A DNA stretch of 9,281 nt from Candidatus Cloacimonadota bacterium (GTDB lineage: Bacteria > Cloacimonadota > Cloacimonadia > Cloacimonadales > TCS61), in contig DAOUUD010000056.1 of the NCBI GenBank assembly GCA_030668345.1, positions 1 through 9,281 on the forward strand, in the 5' to 3' direction. Every line of letters begins with the position of its first letter. Positions within the stretch are counted from its first letter, which is position 1. The notes under the pieces are model-generated. The model saw nothing but the letters and a program-made list of their open reading frames with translations. It did no database searches and was not told the DNA's origin. Positions 1 to 6,443 of this stretch are shown here, one piece after another. Made by a program: the position numbers and the translations under genes.

Positions 1-15
1 ACTGAATTATAAAAA

Positions 16-52
16 AACCGATGTGCTGTATCTTTATAGAAAATAAGCGGTT
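16..52 (-). terminator. Possible weak terminator downstream of smpB
   Basis: Read on the minus strand, AACCG (52-48) can pair with CGGTT (20-16), and the right arm runs straight into a T tract (17-11). That is the arrangement of a rho-independent terminator for leftward smpB transcription. The stem is only 5 bp and the loop is 27 nt, so the hairpin would be weak, and it lies about 110 nt past the smpB stop. A 14-nt A/T-only palindrome at 80-93 is a second weak candidate. I see nothing else that can be supported in 1-161: no credible gene and no RNA gene. Confidence 0.25.
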
Positions 53-161
53 AAGTCTGAAAATTAATAATATGTGATTTTTTTAATTAAAAATAACAAA
101 TAATAATACAAAGTTTTTTGTGTCAGAAATGGACAGTTATGGGTAAGAAATGTCACATAAT

Positions 162-605
162 TTAATAACTTTTAAGCTTTCGCTGCAGATCACGCATTTC
201 ATCCTTTTTTCGTAAAGTTTCCCGTTTATCATAATTTCTTTTGCCCTTGGCAATAGCCAGTTTTACTTTTGCCAGACCTTTATCGTTGATATAAATTTCC
301 TTTGGCACAAGAGTCATTCCCTTTTCTTCGATATTCTGTCGGATCTTCCGAATTTCTCTTTTATTCAGAAGAAGCTTACGTTTTCGTTCCGGGTCATGAT
401 CGAAAGCACCACAATGTTCATAAGAGCTGATATGAAGATTGATAAGCCAGATTTCTCCATCCTCGATCTTACCATAACTATCTTTAAAGCTAAGCTTTCC
501 GGCCCGAATGGATTTTATTTCTGTTCCTTTTAATACGATCCCGGCTTCAAAATCCTGGATAAAAAAGAAATTATGCGCTGCTTTTCTATTCCTGAAAATC
601 TTCAT
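162..605 (-). CDS. smpB: SsrA-binding protein SmpB
   Basis: SmpB binds tmRNA (SsrA) and delivers it to ribosomes stalled on mRNAs without a stop codon, so that the nascent chain is tagged for degradation and the ribosome is freed. The 147-residue product has the usual family length and landmarks: GTEIKSIR (27-34), KDSY (41-44), a basic RKRKLLL stretch (74-80), KGMTLVP (95-101) and GKRNYDKRE (121-129). It ends in the lysine/arginine-rich tail that in known SmpB proteins enters the empty mRNA channel. The ATG is preceded by GGAGAAGAG (minus strand, 614-606), a good ribosome binding site. The gene is transcribed away from the operon starting at 769. The tmRNA gene itself is not visible in this window. 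The assignment is firm. Confidence 0.96.
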   Translation of the reverse strand: MKIFRNRKAAHNFFFIQDFEAGIVLKGTEIKSIRAGKLSFKDSYGKIEDGEIWLINLHISSYEHCGAFDHDPERKRKLLLNKREIRKIRQNIEEKGMTLVPKEIYINDKGLAKVKLAIAKGKRNYDKRETLRKKDEMRDLQRKLKSY

Positions 606-621
606 CTCTTCTCCTAAAAGT

Positions 622-650
622 TAATGTCTTAAATACTGTCTAAATGTCAA
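622..650 (-). promoter_or_regulatory. Candidate smpB promoter with repeats
   Basis: On the minus strand a perfect TTGACA lies at 650-645, about 40 nt before the smpB start. No good -10 hexamer sits at ideal spacing: 17 nt gives ACATTA at 627-622, a poor match to TATAAT. The stretch also holds an imperfect direct repeat (minus strand ATTTAGACA at 645-637 and ATTTAAGACA at 634-625). The -35 match is visible directly; calling it a promoter is inference. Confidence 0.3.
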
Positions 651-700
651 TTTGTTTTAGAATATTGTTTACCGGAAAACAGCATATAAAAGAATTGACA
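645..700. repeat. 8-bp inverted repeat of divergent -35 boxes
   Basis: TGTCAATT (645-652) and AATTGACA (693-700) are perfect reverse complements separated by 40 bp. Each arm contains a TTGACA hexamer, one facing smpB and the other facing the operon at 769. The symmetry may simply reflect two back-to-back -35 elements, or it may be a paired operator. Confidence 0.4.
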
Positions 701-723
701 AAAAAACACATCAATTCGATAAG
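695..723 (+). promoter_or_regulatory. Candidate sigma70-type operon promoter
   Basis: A perfect TTGACA at 695-700 is followed after 17 bp by GATAAG (718-723), which matches 4 of 6 positions of TATAAT. Transcription would start near 730 and leave a leader of roughly 40 nt before the ATG at 769. An alternative reading for a Bacteroidota-like sigma factor is TAAGTTTG at 736-743, which fits TAnnTTTG, with a degenerate TTCG 17 nt upstream (715-718). Sequence alone does not decide between them. Either would drive the rightward gene run. Confidence 0.45.
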
Positions 724-736
724 GAGTGTGTTTTTT
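701..736. repeat. 10-bp inverted repeat around the -10 region
   Basis: AAAAAACACA (701-710) and TGTGTTTTTT (727-736) are perfect reverse complements flanking a 16-nt centre that contains the candidate -10 (718-723) and AAGGAG (721-726). It could be a DNA operator straddling the promoter. If transcription begins further upstream, it could instead form an A/U-rich hairpin ending in U residues. The arms have only three G/C pairs, so an RNA stem would be weak. Confidence 0.45.
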
Positions 737-768
737 AAGTTTGTTATTTTGTTAACTATGAGGTAAAT

Positions 769-1863
769 ATGCATATAATCTATTCTTGCCTGAGTGTGTT
801 TGTGCTTGCCATTCTATCAGTTTACAGCATCACTCCTTTCATTATTCAATTAGCAAATAAGATCAACTTTATGGATAACCCCGGAGCAAGGAAGATTCAT
901 AAGAAAGCAACGCCACTACTGGGAGGACTGGCTGTTTTTATTGGTTTTCTTATTTTAACCTTATATATAATTTTTATGAATTTGCACTCCTTTAATCTTC
1001 CTATTTTAGGTTATCTGGCTGGTGCTTTTATCATAGTAGTTGTGGGAATAATTGATGACAGATATGGAATGAATCCTTTGTTAAAGTTAATCGGACAGGC
1101 TTTATCTTGTTTTATTTTTTTATACACGAATAATTTGTTATACATTTTTGGACCTATCTACATAACCCTTCCTTTGCTTTTCCTATGGATGGTGGGGCTT
1201 ATGAATGCTTTGAATTTCCTGGATAACATGGATGGTATTATTACAGGTATGGCAGGAATCTTAGCCTTAGGGTTTTATGCTTTCAGTTTTATCAGCAAAA
1301 CAAATACATTGGCTCCACAAGCGAATTTTATGTCACTTATTGCATTGAGTTTTGCTGGTGCAACTTTTGGGTTTCTGCCCTACAATTTCAATCCGGCTCG
1401 AATATTCCTGGGAGATGCAGGCAGTATGTTCATAGGATATTTCCTGTCTTCGATGGGTATTCTTGCTGGTCGATTGGCAGTTATTAAAATGAACAATAAC
1501 CTTTTTTACCTTCTTCCTGTACTGTTGCTAAGCTACGCTATCTTTGACATTTCACTGGTAAGCTTCACCAGGAAAAGAGATGGGAGAAAAATCAGTCAGG
1601 GAGGAAAGGATCACTCTACGCATCGTATAGATACTGCCATGCAATCACCTATTATTACAGCGCTGATCGTATATTTAATTAACATTGTAATCGTGCTTGT
1701 CACAATCCTGGTTTTTAAAACGGGATCGGATACAGTTCTAATGATTTCCACTGCACTTTTTGCTTTAATATTTCTTTTCTTTGGAAAAAAATTAGACCAG
1801 ATACCCATTCTTATACCCGAAAACCAAATAAAAGAAAGCATAATAAAGAATGAGGAAGTTTGA
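769..1863 (+). CDS. wecA: WecA/TagO-type polyprenyl-P sugar-1-P transferase
   Basis: This integral membrane enzyme of the MraY/WecA/TagO family transfers a sugar-1-phosphate, often GlcNAc-1-P, from its UDP donor to undecaprenyl phosphate and so starts a surface polysaccharide. The 364-residue product is hydrophobic throughout, as expected for a multi-pass protein. Family landmarks are DNPGARKIH followed by P and GG (36-53), the metal-associated pair D96-D97, NFLDNMDG (149-156), NPARIFLGDAGS (208-219) and DHSTHR (281-286). The NPARIF/GDAGS form and the late DHxxHR motif favour WecA/TagO over MraY. The start has GAGG at 760-763 with a 5-nt gap, and an in-frame stop at 736-738 excludes a longer form. 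Its end overlaps the next gene by 4 nt. The family is certain; the exact sugar is not, so the symbol is a family label. Confidence 0.9.
   Translation: MHIIYSCLSVFVLAILSVYSITPFIIQLANKINFMDNPGARKIHKKATPLLGGLAVFIGFLILTLYIIFMNLHSFNLPILGYLAGAFIIVVVGIIDDRYGMNPLLKLIGQALSCFIFLYTNNLLYIFGPIYITLPLLFLWMVGLMNALNFLDNMDGIITGMAGILALGFYAFSFISKTNTLAPQANFMSLIALSFAGATFGFLPYNFNPARIFLGDAGSMFIGYFLSSMGILAGRLAVIKMNNNLFYLLPVLLLSYAIFDISLVSFTRKRDGRKISQGGKDHSTHRIDTAMQSPIITALIVYLINIVIVLVTILVFKTGSDTVLMISTALFALIFLFFGKKLDQIPILIPENQIKESIIKNEEV
1852..1862 (+). promoter_or_regulatory. RBS and TTG start overlapping upstream stop
   Basis: GAGG at 1852-1855 precedes a TTG at 1860-1862 that overlaps the TGA stop of the previous gene. 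The TTG start gives a signal peptide with two lysines (residues 7-8) before the hydrophobic core. The next ATG (1884-1886) would leave no positive n-region and has no clear ribosome binding site. The TTG is therefore preferred, with initiation probably coupled to upstream termination. Confidence 0.6.
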
Positions 1864-3281
1864 ATTTATTAATCTCTAAAAAGATGCTTTTTCAGGTATC
1901 AACTTTAATTTTTTTGATAATCCTGCTGGGATGTTCAATGAATGAAAAATATAATACTGCTTTCAACTTATATCTGAAAAGCAACTATGTTGTTGCTATA
2001 AAATTTTACGATAACTATTTACAAATTTCTCCCAATGGCGCTTTGGCCACAAAAGCAGAACTGGAACGATCCGATTGTTATTACCAATTGGCTTACCAAG
2101 CATTTCAAAAAGAAAACTGGCTGCTTGCTTCCAGGTTATTTTATCTAGCAAATTCGAAAATAGCCGACGATAAACTGGATAATTGTTATTATAAACTGGC
2201 AGAAGAAAGCTTGAATATAGATGACATTAATACTGCTTTAAATTATTATAGTTTTATTACAACCTACCTGGTTGATTCCGAGTTGATACCAGAAGTTTTA
2301 TTCAATAGAATTAAGATATACATAGATTCCGATAAAAAGCTGGAAGCATTCAACGACTATCATTTGCTCTGGAGCAATTACCCCGAGAACAAATTCACCA
2401 TCAGTATCCAACCGCTGATAGACAACCTGATTCCCTACTATATGAACCAGGCGGTCGAGTTTAGAAGAAATGCCGATTATGACAATGCTCTGGATATTTT
2501 TTTTAAACTCAGCAAGTATCCCACACAATTCGGAAATGAAATACTCTTTGGAATAAGTGATCTTTATTTATTGAAGGCAGAGGGCGCTGTTACAGAAAAC
2601 AAGTATAAACAAGCAAAAGAATATTATTCAGAAGTGCTTGTATACGATCCACAAAAAGAAAATTTGATCAATAAGAGAATGGACGAGATCTGTAATGAAT
2701 TCATACAGGAAGGTTACAGACTTATTGAGAATTATAAATTCGATGAAGCAATTATAATTTTTGAAACATGTTACGAATTATTGCCTGAATATCGGAAATC
2801 AACAGATGCAATAGAAGAAGCAAAAAAGCTGAAACAAACTTATACATTAGCATTCCAATACAAAAATAAAGCTGAATCTTATGAAAACGATAAAGAATAT
2901 GTTAAAGCTCTGGAATTTTATCGCAAATCATATTCCTCTATGCAGATGAAAGAGATTCAAAACAAAATCTTCATGATGAGCAACACCATAAAGGCTCAGA
3001 AAGATCCCAAAGGATTTGCGCTTGAAATAATTCAAAGTTTTAAAAAGGGCATTATTGTACAAGGTGTGAATGGTTTACAATCGGATTTGATTGATAAATA
3101 CGGTGAAAATGTAAAATCATCCGGTTGGAAAGTATCCTATGCATTTGGAGAATTTAAATACGAAGTCAGATTTGACATTTTAGCACCGGAAGAAAATTAT
3201 TACTTCGTATGGAGAGTAAATTTACAAACACGGGAGATCGTTCCTTTGAATAAGATATCCGAGGAATTGCTTAAGCTATGA
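1860..3281 (+). CDS. TPR-like repeat outer-envelope lipoprotein
   Basis: A predicted 473-residue lipoprotein with no function I can name. Residues 1-24 form a lipoprotein signal peptide (KK at 7-8, hydrophobic core, lipobox LLGC with the acylated cysteine at 25). Residues of about 30-370 are almost all helical, with tetratricopeptide-like spacing of aromatic, alanine and acidic positions: about 31-63, 77-105, 107-134, 194-221, 236-265, 280-310 and 329-360. Such solenoids usually scaffold protein complexes. After about residue 385 the character changes to a smaller, strand-rich C-terminal part with evenly spaced aromatics (W423, Y434, Y447, W451). It is far longer than BamD, so BamD is unlikely. 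The TTG start overlaps the wecA-like stop, and the end overlaps the next start as ATGA, so coupled translation is likely. Lipoprotein and repeat calls are good; the role is unknown. Confidence 0.8.
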   Translation: MNLLISKKMLFQVSTLIFLIILLGCSMNEKYNTAFNLYLKSNYVVAIKFYDNYLQISPNGALATKAELERSDCYYQLAYQAFQKENWLLASRLFYLANSKIADDKLDNCYYKLAEESLNIDDINTALNYYSFITTYLVDSELIPEVLFNRIKIYIDSDKKLEAFNDYHLLWSNYPENKFTISIQPLIDNLIPYYMNQAVEFRRNADYDNALDIFFKLSKYPTQFGNEILFGISDLYLLKAEGAVTENKYKQAKEYYSEVLVYDPQKENLINKRMDEICNEFIQEGYRLIENYKFDEAIIIFETCYELLPEYRKSTDAIEEAKKLKQTYTLAFQYKNKAESYENDKEYVKALEFYRKSYSSMQMKEIQNKIFMMSNTIKAQKDPKGFALEIIQSFKKGIIVQGVNGLQSDLIDKYGENVKSSGWKVSYAFGEFKYEVRFDILAPEENYYFVWRVNLQTREIVPLNKISEELLKL

Positions 3282-3859
3282 AAAAGATATACATAACCTT
3301 GATGATCCTTCTCTCTTCCTGTTGGCTTTTTGCCGAGGAATTTGATATAAAAAAATTCTCCGATCCCGATAAATACGGATGGAGTACACCGCAAAAATTC
3401 TATGAAGCTCGAACTGAACTCTATAACCGGCAGAAACTGCTTCAGATCTATGAAATGAACCGACAGGATATAACACAGAACATCATTAAATCTGCCATTG
3501 CTCCGGGATGGGGTCACTTTTCTGCACAACAAAATACCAAAGGCACAATTTTGCTTGGTATTGAAATAGTGCTCCTGGGTACAAGCTATTTATTTTATGA
3601 TCAGGCAATGTATAATTATGATAAATACAAAAAATCAACTTATATTGGCGATATCAACCAATATTATATCGATGCCAAAGATACTTACACTTATTCCCAG
3701 ATATTCCTGGGATTAGGAATCGCTGTTTGGCTATATACTATTTTCGACTCCATTAACGCTTCAGAGCAATACAACCAACAATTGTGGAATGATCTACTGC
3801 AGAAATTTCATCAACAGAAATTACAGATAACTCCTACCGGAATTTCATTGAGGTTCTAA
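3278..3859 (+). CDS. DUF5683-like exported membrane protein
   Basis: A 193-residue protein resembling the DUF5683 family of uncharacterised FCB-group proteins. The key stretch is SAIAPGWGHF (72-81) followed by KGT and a hydrophobic segment (about 88-107); a second hydrophobic segment lies at about 139-157. The N-terminus is an export signal. Cleavage after A19 (LFA|EE) by signal peptidase I is plausible, but LSSC at 12-15 also fits a lipobox, so lipidation is possible. The tyrosine-rich linker (110-138) between the two hydrophobic segments probably faces one side of the membrane. Its ATG overlaps the previous stop as ATGA. The nearest GAGG (3261-3264) is 13 nt away, too far for a normal ribosome binding site, so translation probably depends on coupling. 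No biochemical role is known to me. Confidence 0.75.
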   Translation: MKKIYITLMILLSSCWLFAEEFDIKKFSDPDKYGWSTPQKFYEARTELYNRQKLLQIYEMNRQDITQNIIKSAIAPGWGHFSAQQNTKGTILLGIEIVLLGTSYLFYDQAMYNYDKYKKSTYIGDINQYYIDAKDTYTYSQIFLGLGIAVWLYTIFDSINASEQYNQQLWNDLLQKFHQQKLQITPTGISLRF

Positions 3860-4254
3860 TGTTCAAGATAACTATTATAATAACATTGTCACTTGTTATT
3901 TCCTGTTCCTTATCTTTAGAAAGAAATAATCCGCTCGATCCTTTAAACAGCGGCATTCAGGCACCGGGCAAAGTAACAGGAATAAATATTTCTGTTACTG
4001 AAGACAACACTGTTGAAATACAATGGAATCCCATGAACCCTAACTACATAGACGGTTATTTTATTTATCGTTCTCAGATATATGATGGCTTATATTCCTT
4101 GATTTTTGAACCTGATAACATCGATTCTTTATACGAGGATATTGATGTATTTATTCCCCCTAATTTCTACTGGTACAAGATGTCTGCTTTCAAGGAGATC
4201 CCCGGAACAGATAAATACCTTGAAGGTTACCGTTCCGAACCCAGAAGTTGGTAA
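3859..4254 (+). CDS. Small FN3-like lipoprotein with NPLDP motif
   Basis: A 131-residue predicted lipoprotein. The signal peptide ends in VISC with the acylated cysteine at 16. Shortly after comes NNPLDP (23-28), a motif I associate with lipoproteins of FCB-type bacteria. From about P36 to the C-terminus the pattern fits one fibronectin type III domain: W56 after the first strands, DGYFIYRS (65-72), YWYKMSAF (104-111) and a closing GYRSEP (123-128). FN3 domains usually mediate binding, so an adaptor or surface-contact role is possible but inferred. The start is well supported: GAGG at 3850-3853 with a 5-nt gap, and the ATG shares one base with the preceding TAA (TAATG). It follows two envelope proteins and probably works with them. 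Confidence 0.78.
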   Translation: MFKITIIITLSLVISCSLSLERNNPLDPLNSGIQAPGKVTGINISVTEDNTVEIQWNPMNPNYIDGYFIYRSQIYDGLYSLIFEPDNIDSLYEDIDVFIPPNFYWYKMSAFKEIPGTDKYLEGYRSEPRSW

Positions 4255-4266
4255 CTAATTCTGTTC

Positions 4267-6423
4267 ATGAATTTCCAAAATGAATTAAACCCGCAACAAT
4301 ATAAAGTTGTTACTACCATCGAAGGTCCGGTTCTTGTGCTGGCAGGCGCCGGTAGCGGCAAGACACGTTCCGTTATTTACCGTACAGCTTACCTGATAAA
4401 TAAAAAGAAGGTAAATCCATGGAATATATTTGTAGTAACCTTCACCAATAAAGCCGCCAGAGAGCTGAAAGACCGTCTTGAAAACACATTTGGCATCTCT
4501 GCACAGTCTTTATGGATAGGTACATTTCACTCTGTCTGTACACGTATTCTCAGATATGAAGAAAAATCTCTTCCTTTTAATTCCAATTTCTCTATCTATG
4601 ATGAATCAGATCAGAAATCCGTTATTAAGAAAGTCTATACAAAACTTGATATCGATCCAAAGAAATTCCCCCCGGGAAAAGTGCGGGAAATTATCAGCCG
4701 CCAGAAGAATTCACTTATCTTACCGAAAGATTTCTTTGATTTCAACGAAACTAATTATTTCTCTGAAACAGTATATAAAATATATAAAGCTTACCAGGAT
4801 TTCCTGTCAGTTAATAATGCGCTGGATTTTGACGACCTGCTGATGTACACTGCTATTCTTTTTCATGATAATGAAAAAATCCGAAAAAAATACGAAAAGA
4901 AATTCCACTATGTAATGATAGATGAATACCAGGATACTAATTATGCTCAATTCAAGATCATTAATCTTATTGCAAAAAATCATCAAAATCTTTGCGTGGT
5001 AGGAGATGACGATCAGGCAATATACAGCTGGCGCGGTGCAAATATCAGGAATATCCTCAATTTTGAGGATGACTATAAAAGCGTAGTTAAGATCAAATTG
5101 GAACAGAATTACCGTTCTCCCAAATCATTCCTCGATGCTGCAAATAGTTTAATTCGAAACAATACCGAACGACATGAGAAGGTTTTATGGACCGATATTA
5201 CTTCACCGGAAAAACCGGAATTGATCAAATTGGAAAATGAGAATAAAGAAGCTGAATATGTTGCCAGGGAGATTTCGCAATTGCAATCTCTGGGAAAAAG
5301 CCTGAATGAATGTGTGGTTCTTTATCGCACAAATGCACAGTCACGCGTATTTGAGAATGCTTTTTCTCTACAAAAGATAAGATACCAGATCGTTGGTGGT
5401 GTTAACTTCTACCAGCGCAAGGAAGTTAAAGACATCCTGGCTTATCTCAAAGTGCTGGTCAATCCCCAGGATGAAGAAAGCTTTCTACGCATTATTAATG
5501 TTCCTTCCCGCGGTATTGGTAAGATGACCATCGATAAGATCAGTGCTTTCAAACTGGAAAACAACTCTACATATTTTGATGCCATTCAGAAAAAAAATCC
5601 CCATCTCTCAGGGAAGCAGGAAAGATCAATCACCGAACTTGCTTCCAAGCTGAAGAAATGGAAAGTGGATTCTGAAAATCTGCCTGTTACTGTTTTAACA
5701 AAGAATATAATTGAAGAATTCGACTTCATCGATTATTATGAAAAAAGTAAAGACCCAAAAGATATTTCACGCTCTGAGAACATCAAAGAGTTCATAGCAG
5801 CAATCGAAGAGTTTTCGGAAAACTATGAGAACGACACGGGAGAACAACCTATTCTAATTGATTTCCTGCAGCAGATTTCTCTGCAAACAGATCTTGATAA
5901 TGTGAACGAAGATGAAGAAGCAGTTAAACTGATGACAATGCACAATGCCAAAGGACTTGAATTTGATAATGTATATATTGTGGGAGTGGAAGACGGTTTG
6001 CTACCTCATTCCAGATCAGTGGATACACTGCATAACCTGGAAGAAGAACGCAGGCTTTTATATGTAGCTATTACCCGGGCAAAAAAATCTGTGAAGCTTT
6101 GTTATACCAGGCATCGTCGGTATTTCGACACTGTGTTAACTTCTCTTCCAAGTCGATTCCTGCTGGAAATTGACGAACAGTATCTCAAGAAAGAAGATAA
6201 TCTGGAATTCCAGGCACCTCGAAGCAAAACCGGAAAACACCCAAAAAATATCGTGCTGGAATCACAAAAATATTTTAATATTGGACAGAAAATAAAACAT
6301 GATAAATTTGGGAATGGTGTAATTCTGGATGTTAGTGGATCGGGAAATGATGCAAAATTAACGATCTCTTTTTCAAACGGTAAATTGAAAAAGATCATCG
6401 GAACTTTTGTAAAACCGGTATAA
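4267..6423 (+). CDS. uvrD: UvrD/PcrA-type superfamily 1 DNA helicase
   Basis: An ATP-driven 3'-5' DNA helicase of the UvrD/PcrA/Rep family, used in excision and mismatch repair and in clearing proteins from DNA. The full motif set is present in 718 residues, close to the length of E. coli UvrD: Q motif LNPQQ (7-11), Walker A GAGSGKT (27-33), motif Ia FTNKAA (59-64), GTFHS (85-89), motif II IDEYQD (218-223), motif III GDDDQAIYSWRGA (246-258), QNYRS (280-284), MTMHNAKGLEF (556-566) and LLYVAITRAK (597-606). Residues of about 670-718 resemble the C-terminal Tudor-like module of PcrA/UvrD (HDKFGNGVILDV), which in known members contacts RNA polymerase. No clear ribosome binding site precedes the ATG, which lies 12 nt past the upstream stop. 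All catalytic residues look intact. Whether it is UvrD or PcrA is a naming matter. Confidence 0.96.
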   Translation: MNFQNELNPQQYKVVTTIEGPVLVLAGAGSGKTRSVIYRTAYLINKKKVNPWNIFVVTFTNKAARELKDRLENTFGISAQSLWIGTFHSVCTRILRYEEKSLPFNSNFSIYDESDQKSVIKKVYTKLDIDPKKFPPGKVREIISRQKNSLILPKDFFDFNETNYFSETVYKIYKAYQDFLSVNNALDFDDLLMYTAILFHDNEKIRKKYEKKFHYVMIDEYQDTNYAQFKIINLIAKNHQNLCVVGDDDQAIYSWRGANIRNILNFEDDYKSVVKIKLEQNYRSPKSFLDAANSLIRNNTERHEKVLWTDITSPEKPELIKLENENKEAEYVAREISQLQSLGKSLNECVVLYRTNAQSRVFENAFSLQKIRYQIVGGVNFYQRKEVKDILAYLKVLVNPQDEESFLRIINVPSRGIGKMTIDKISAFKLENNSTYFDAIQKKNPHLSGKQERSITELASKLKKWKVDSENLPVTVLTKNIIEEFDFIDYYEKSKDPKDISRSENIKEFIAAIEEFSENYENDTGEQPILIDFLQQISLQTDLDNVNEDEEAVKLMTMHNAKGLEFDNVYIVGVEDGLLPHSRSVDTLHNLEEERRLLYVAITRAKKSVKLCYTRHRRYFDTVLTSLPSRFLLEIDEQYLKKEDNLEFQAPRSKTGKHPKNIVLESQKYFNIGQKIKHDKFGNGVILDVSGSGNDAKLTISFSNGKLKKIIGTFVKPV

Positions 6424-6443
6424 AAAGTTAAATTGATAGAGAT

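Noticed and set aside
701..736. Inverted repeat as a classical terminator
   Set aside because: No rightward gene ends before it, so there is nothing obvious to terminate; an operator or chance dyad fits its position better.
721..766. Possible leader peptide after AAGGAG (GTG at 728, or the two-codon ATG AGG TAA at 758-766)
   Set aside because: The GTG is only 1 nt from the AAGGAG, and the ATG at 758 is simply part of the sequence containing the GAGG of the next gene.
4556..4843. Plus-strand 95-codon frame inside the helicase
   Set aside because: It is out of frame within a complete helicase gene, basic and low-complexity in composition, with no family resemblance.
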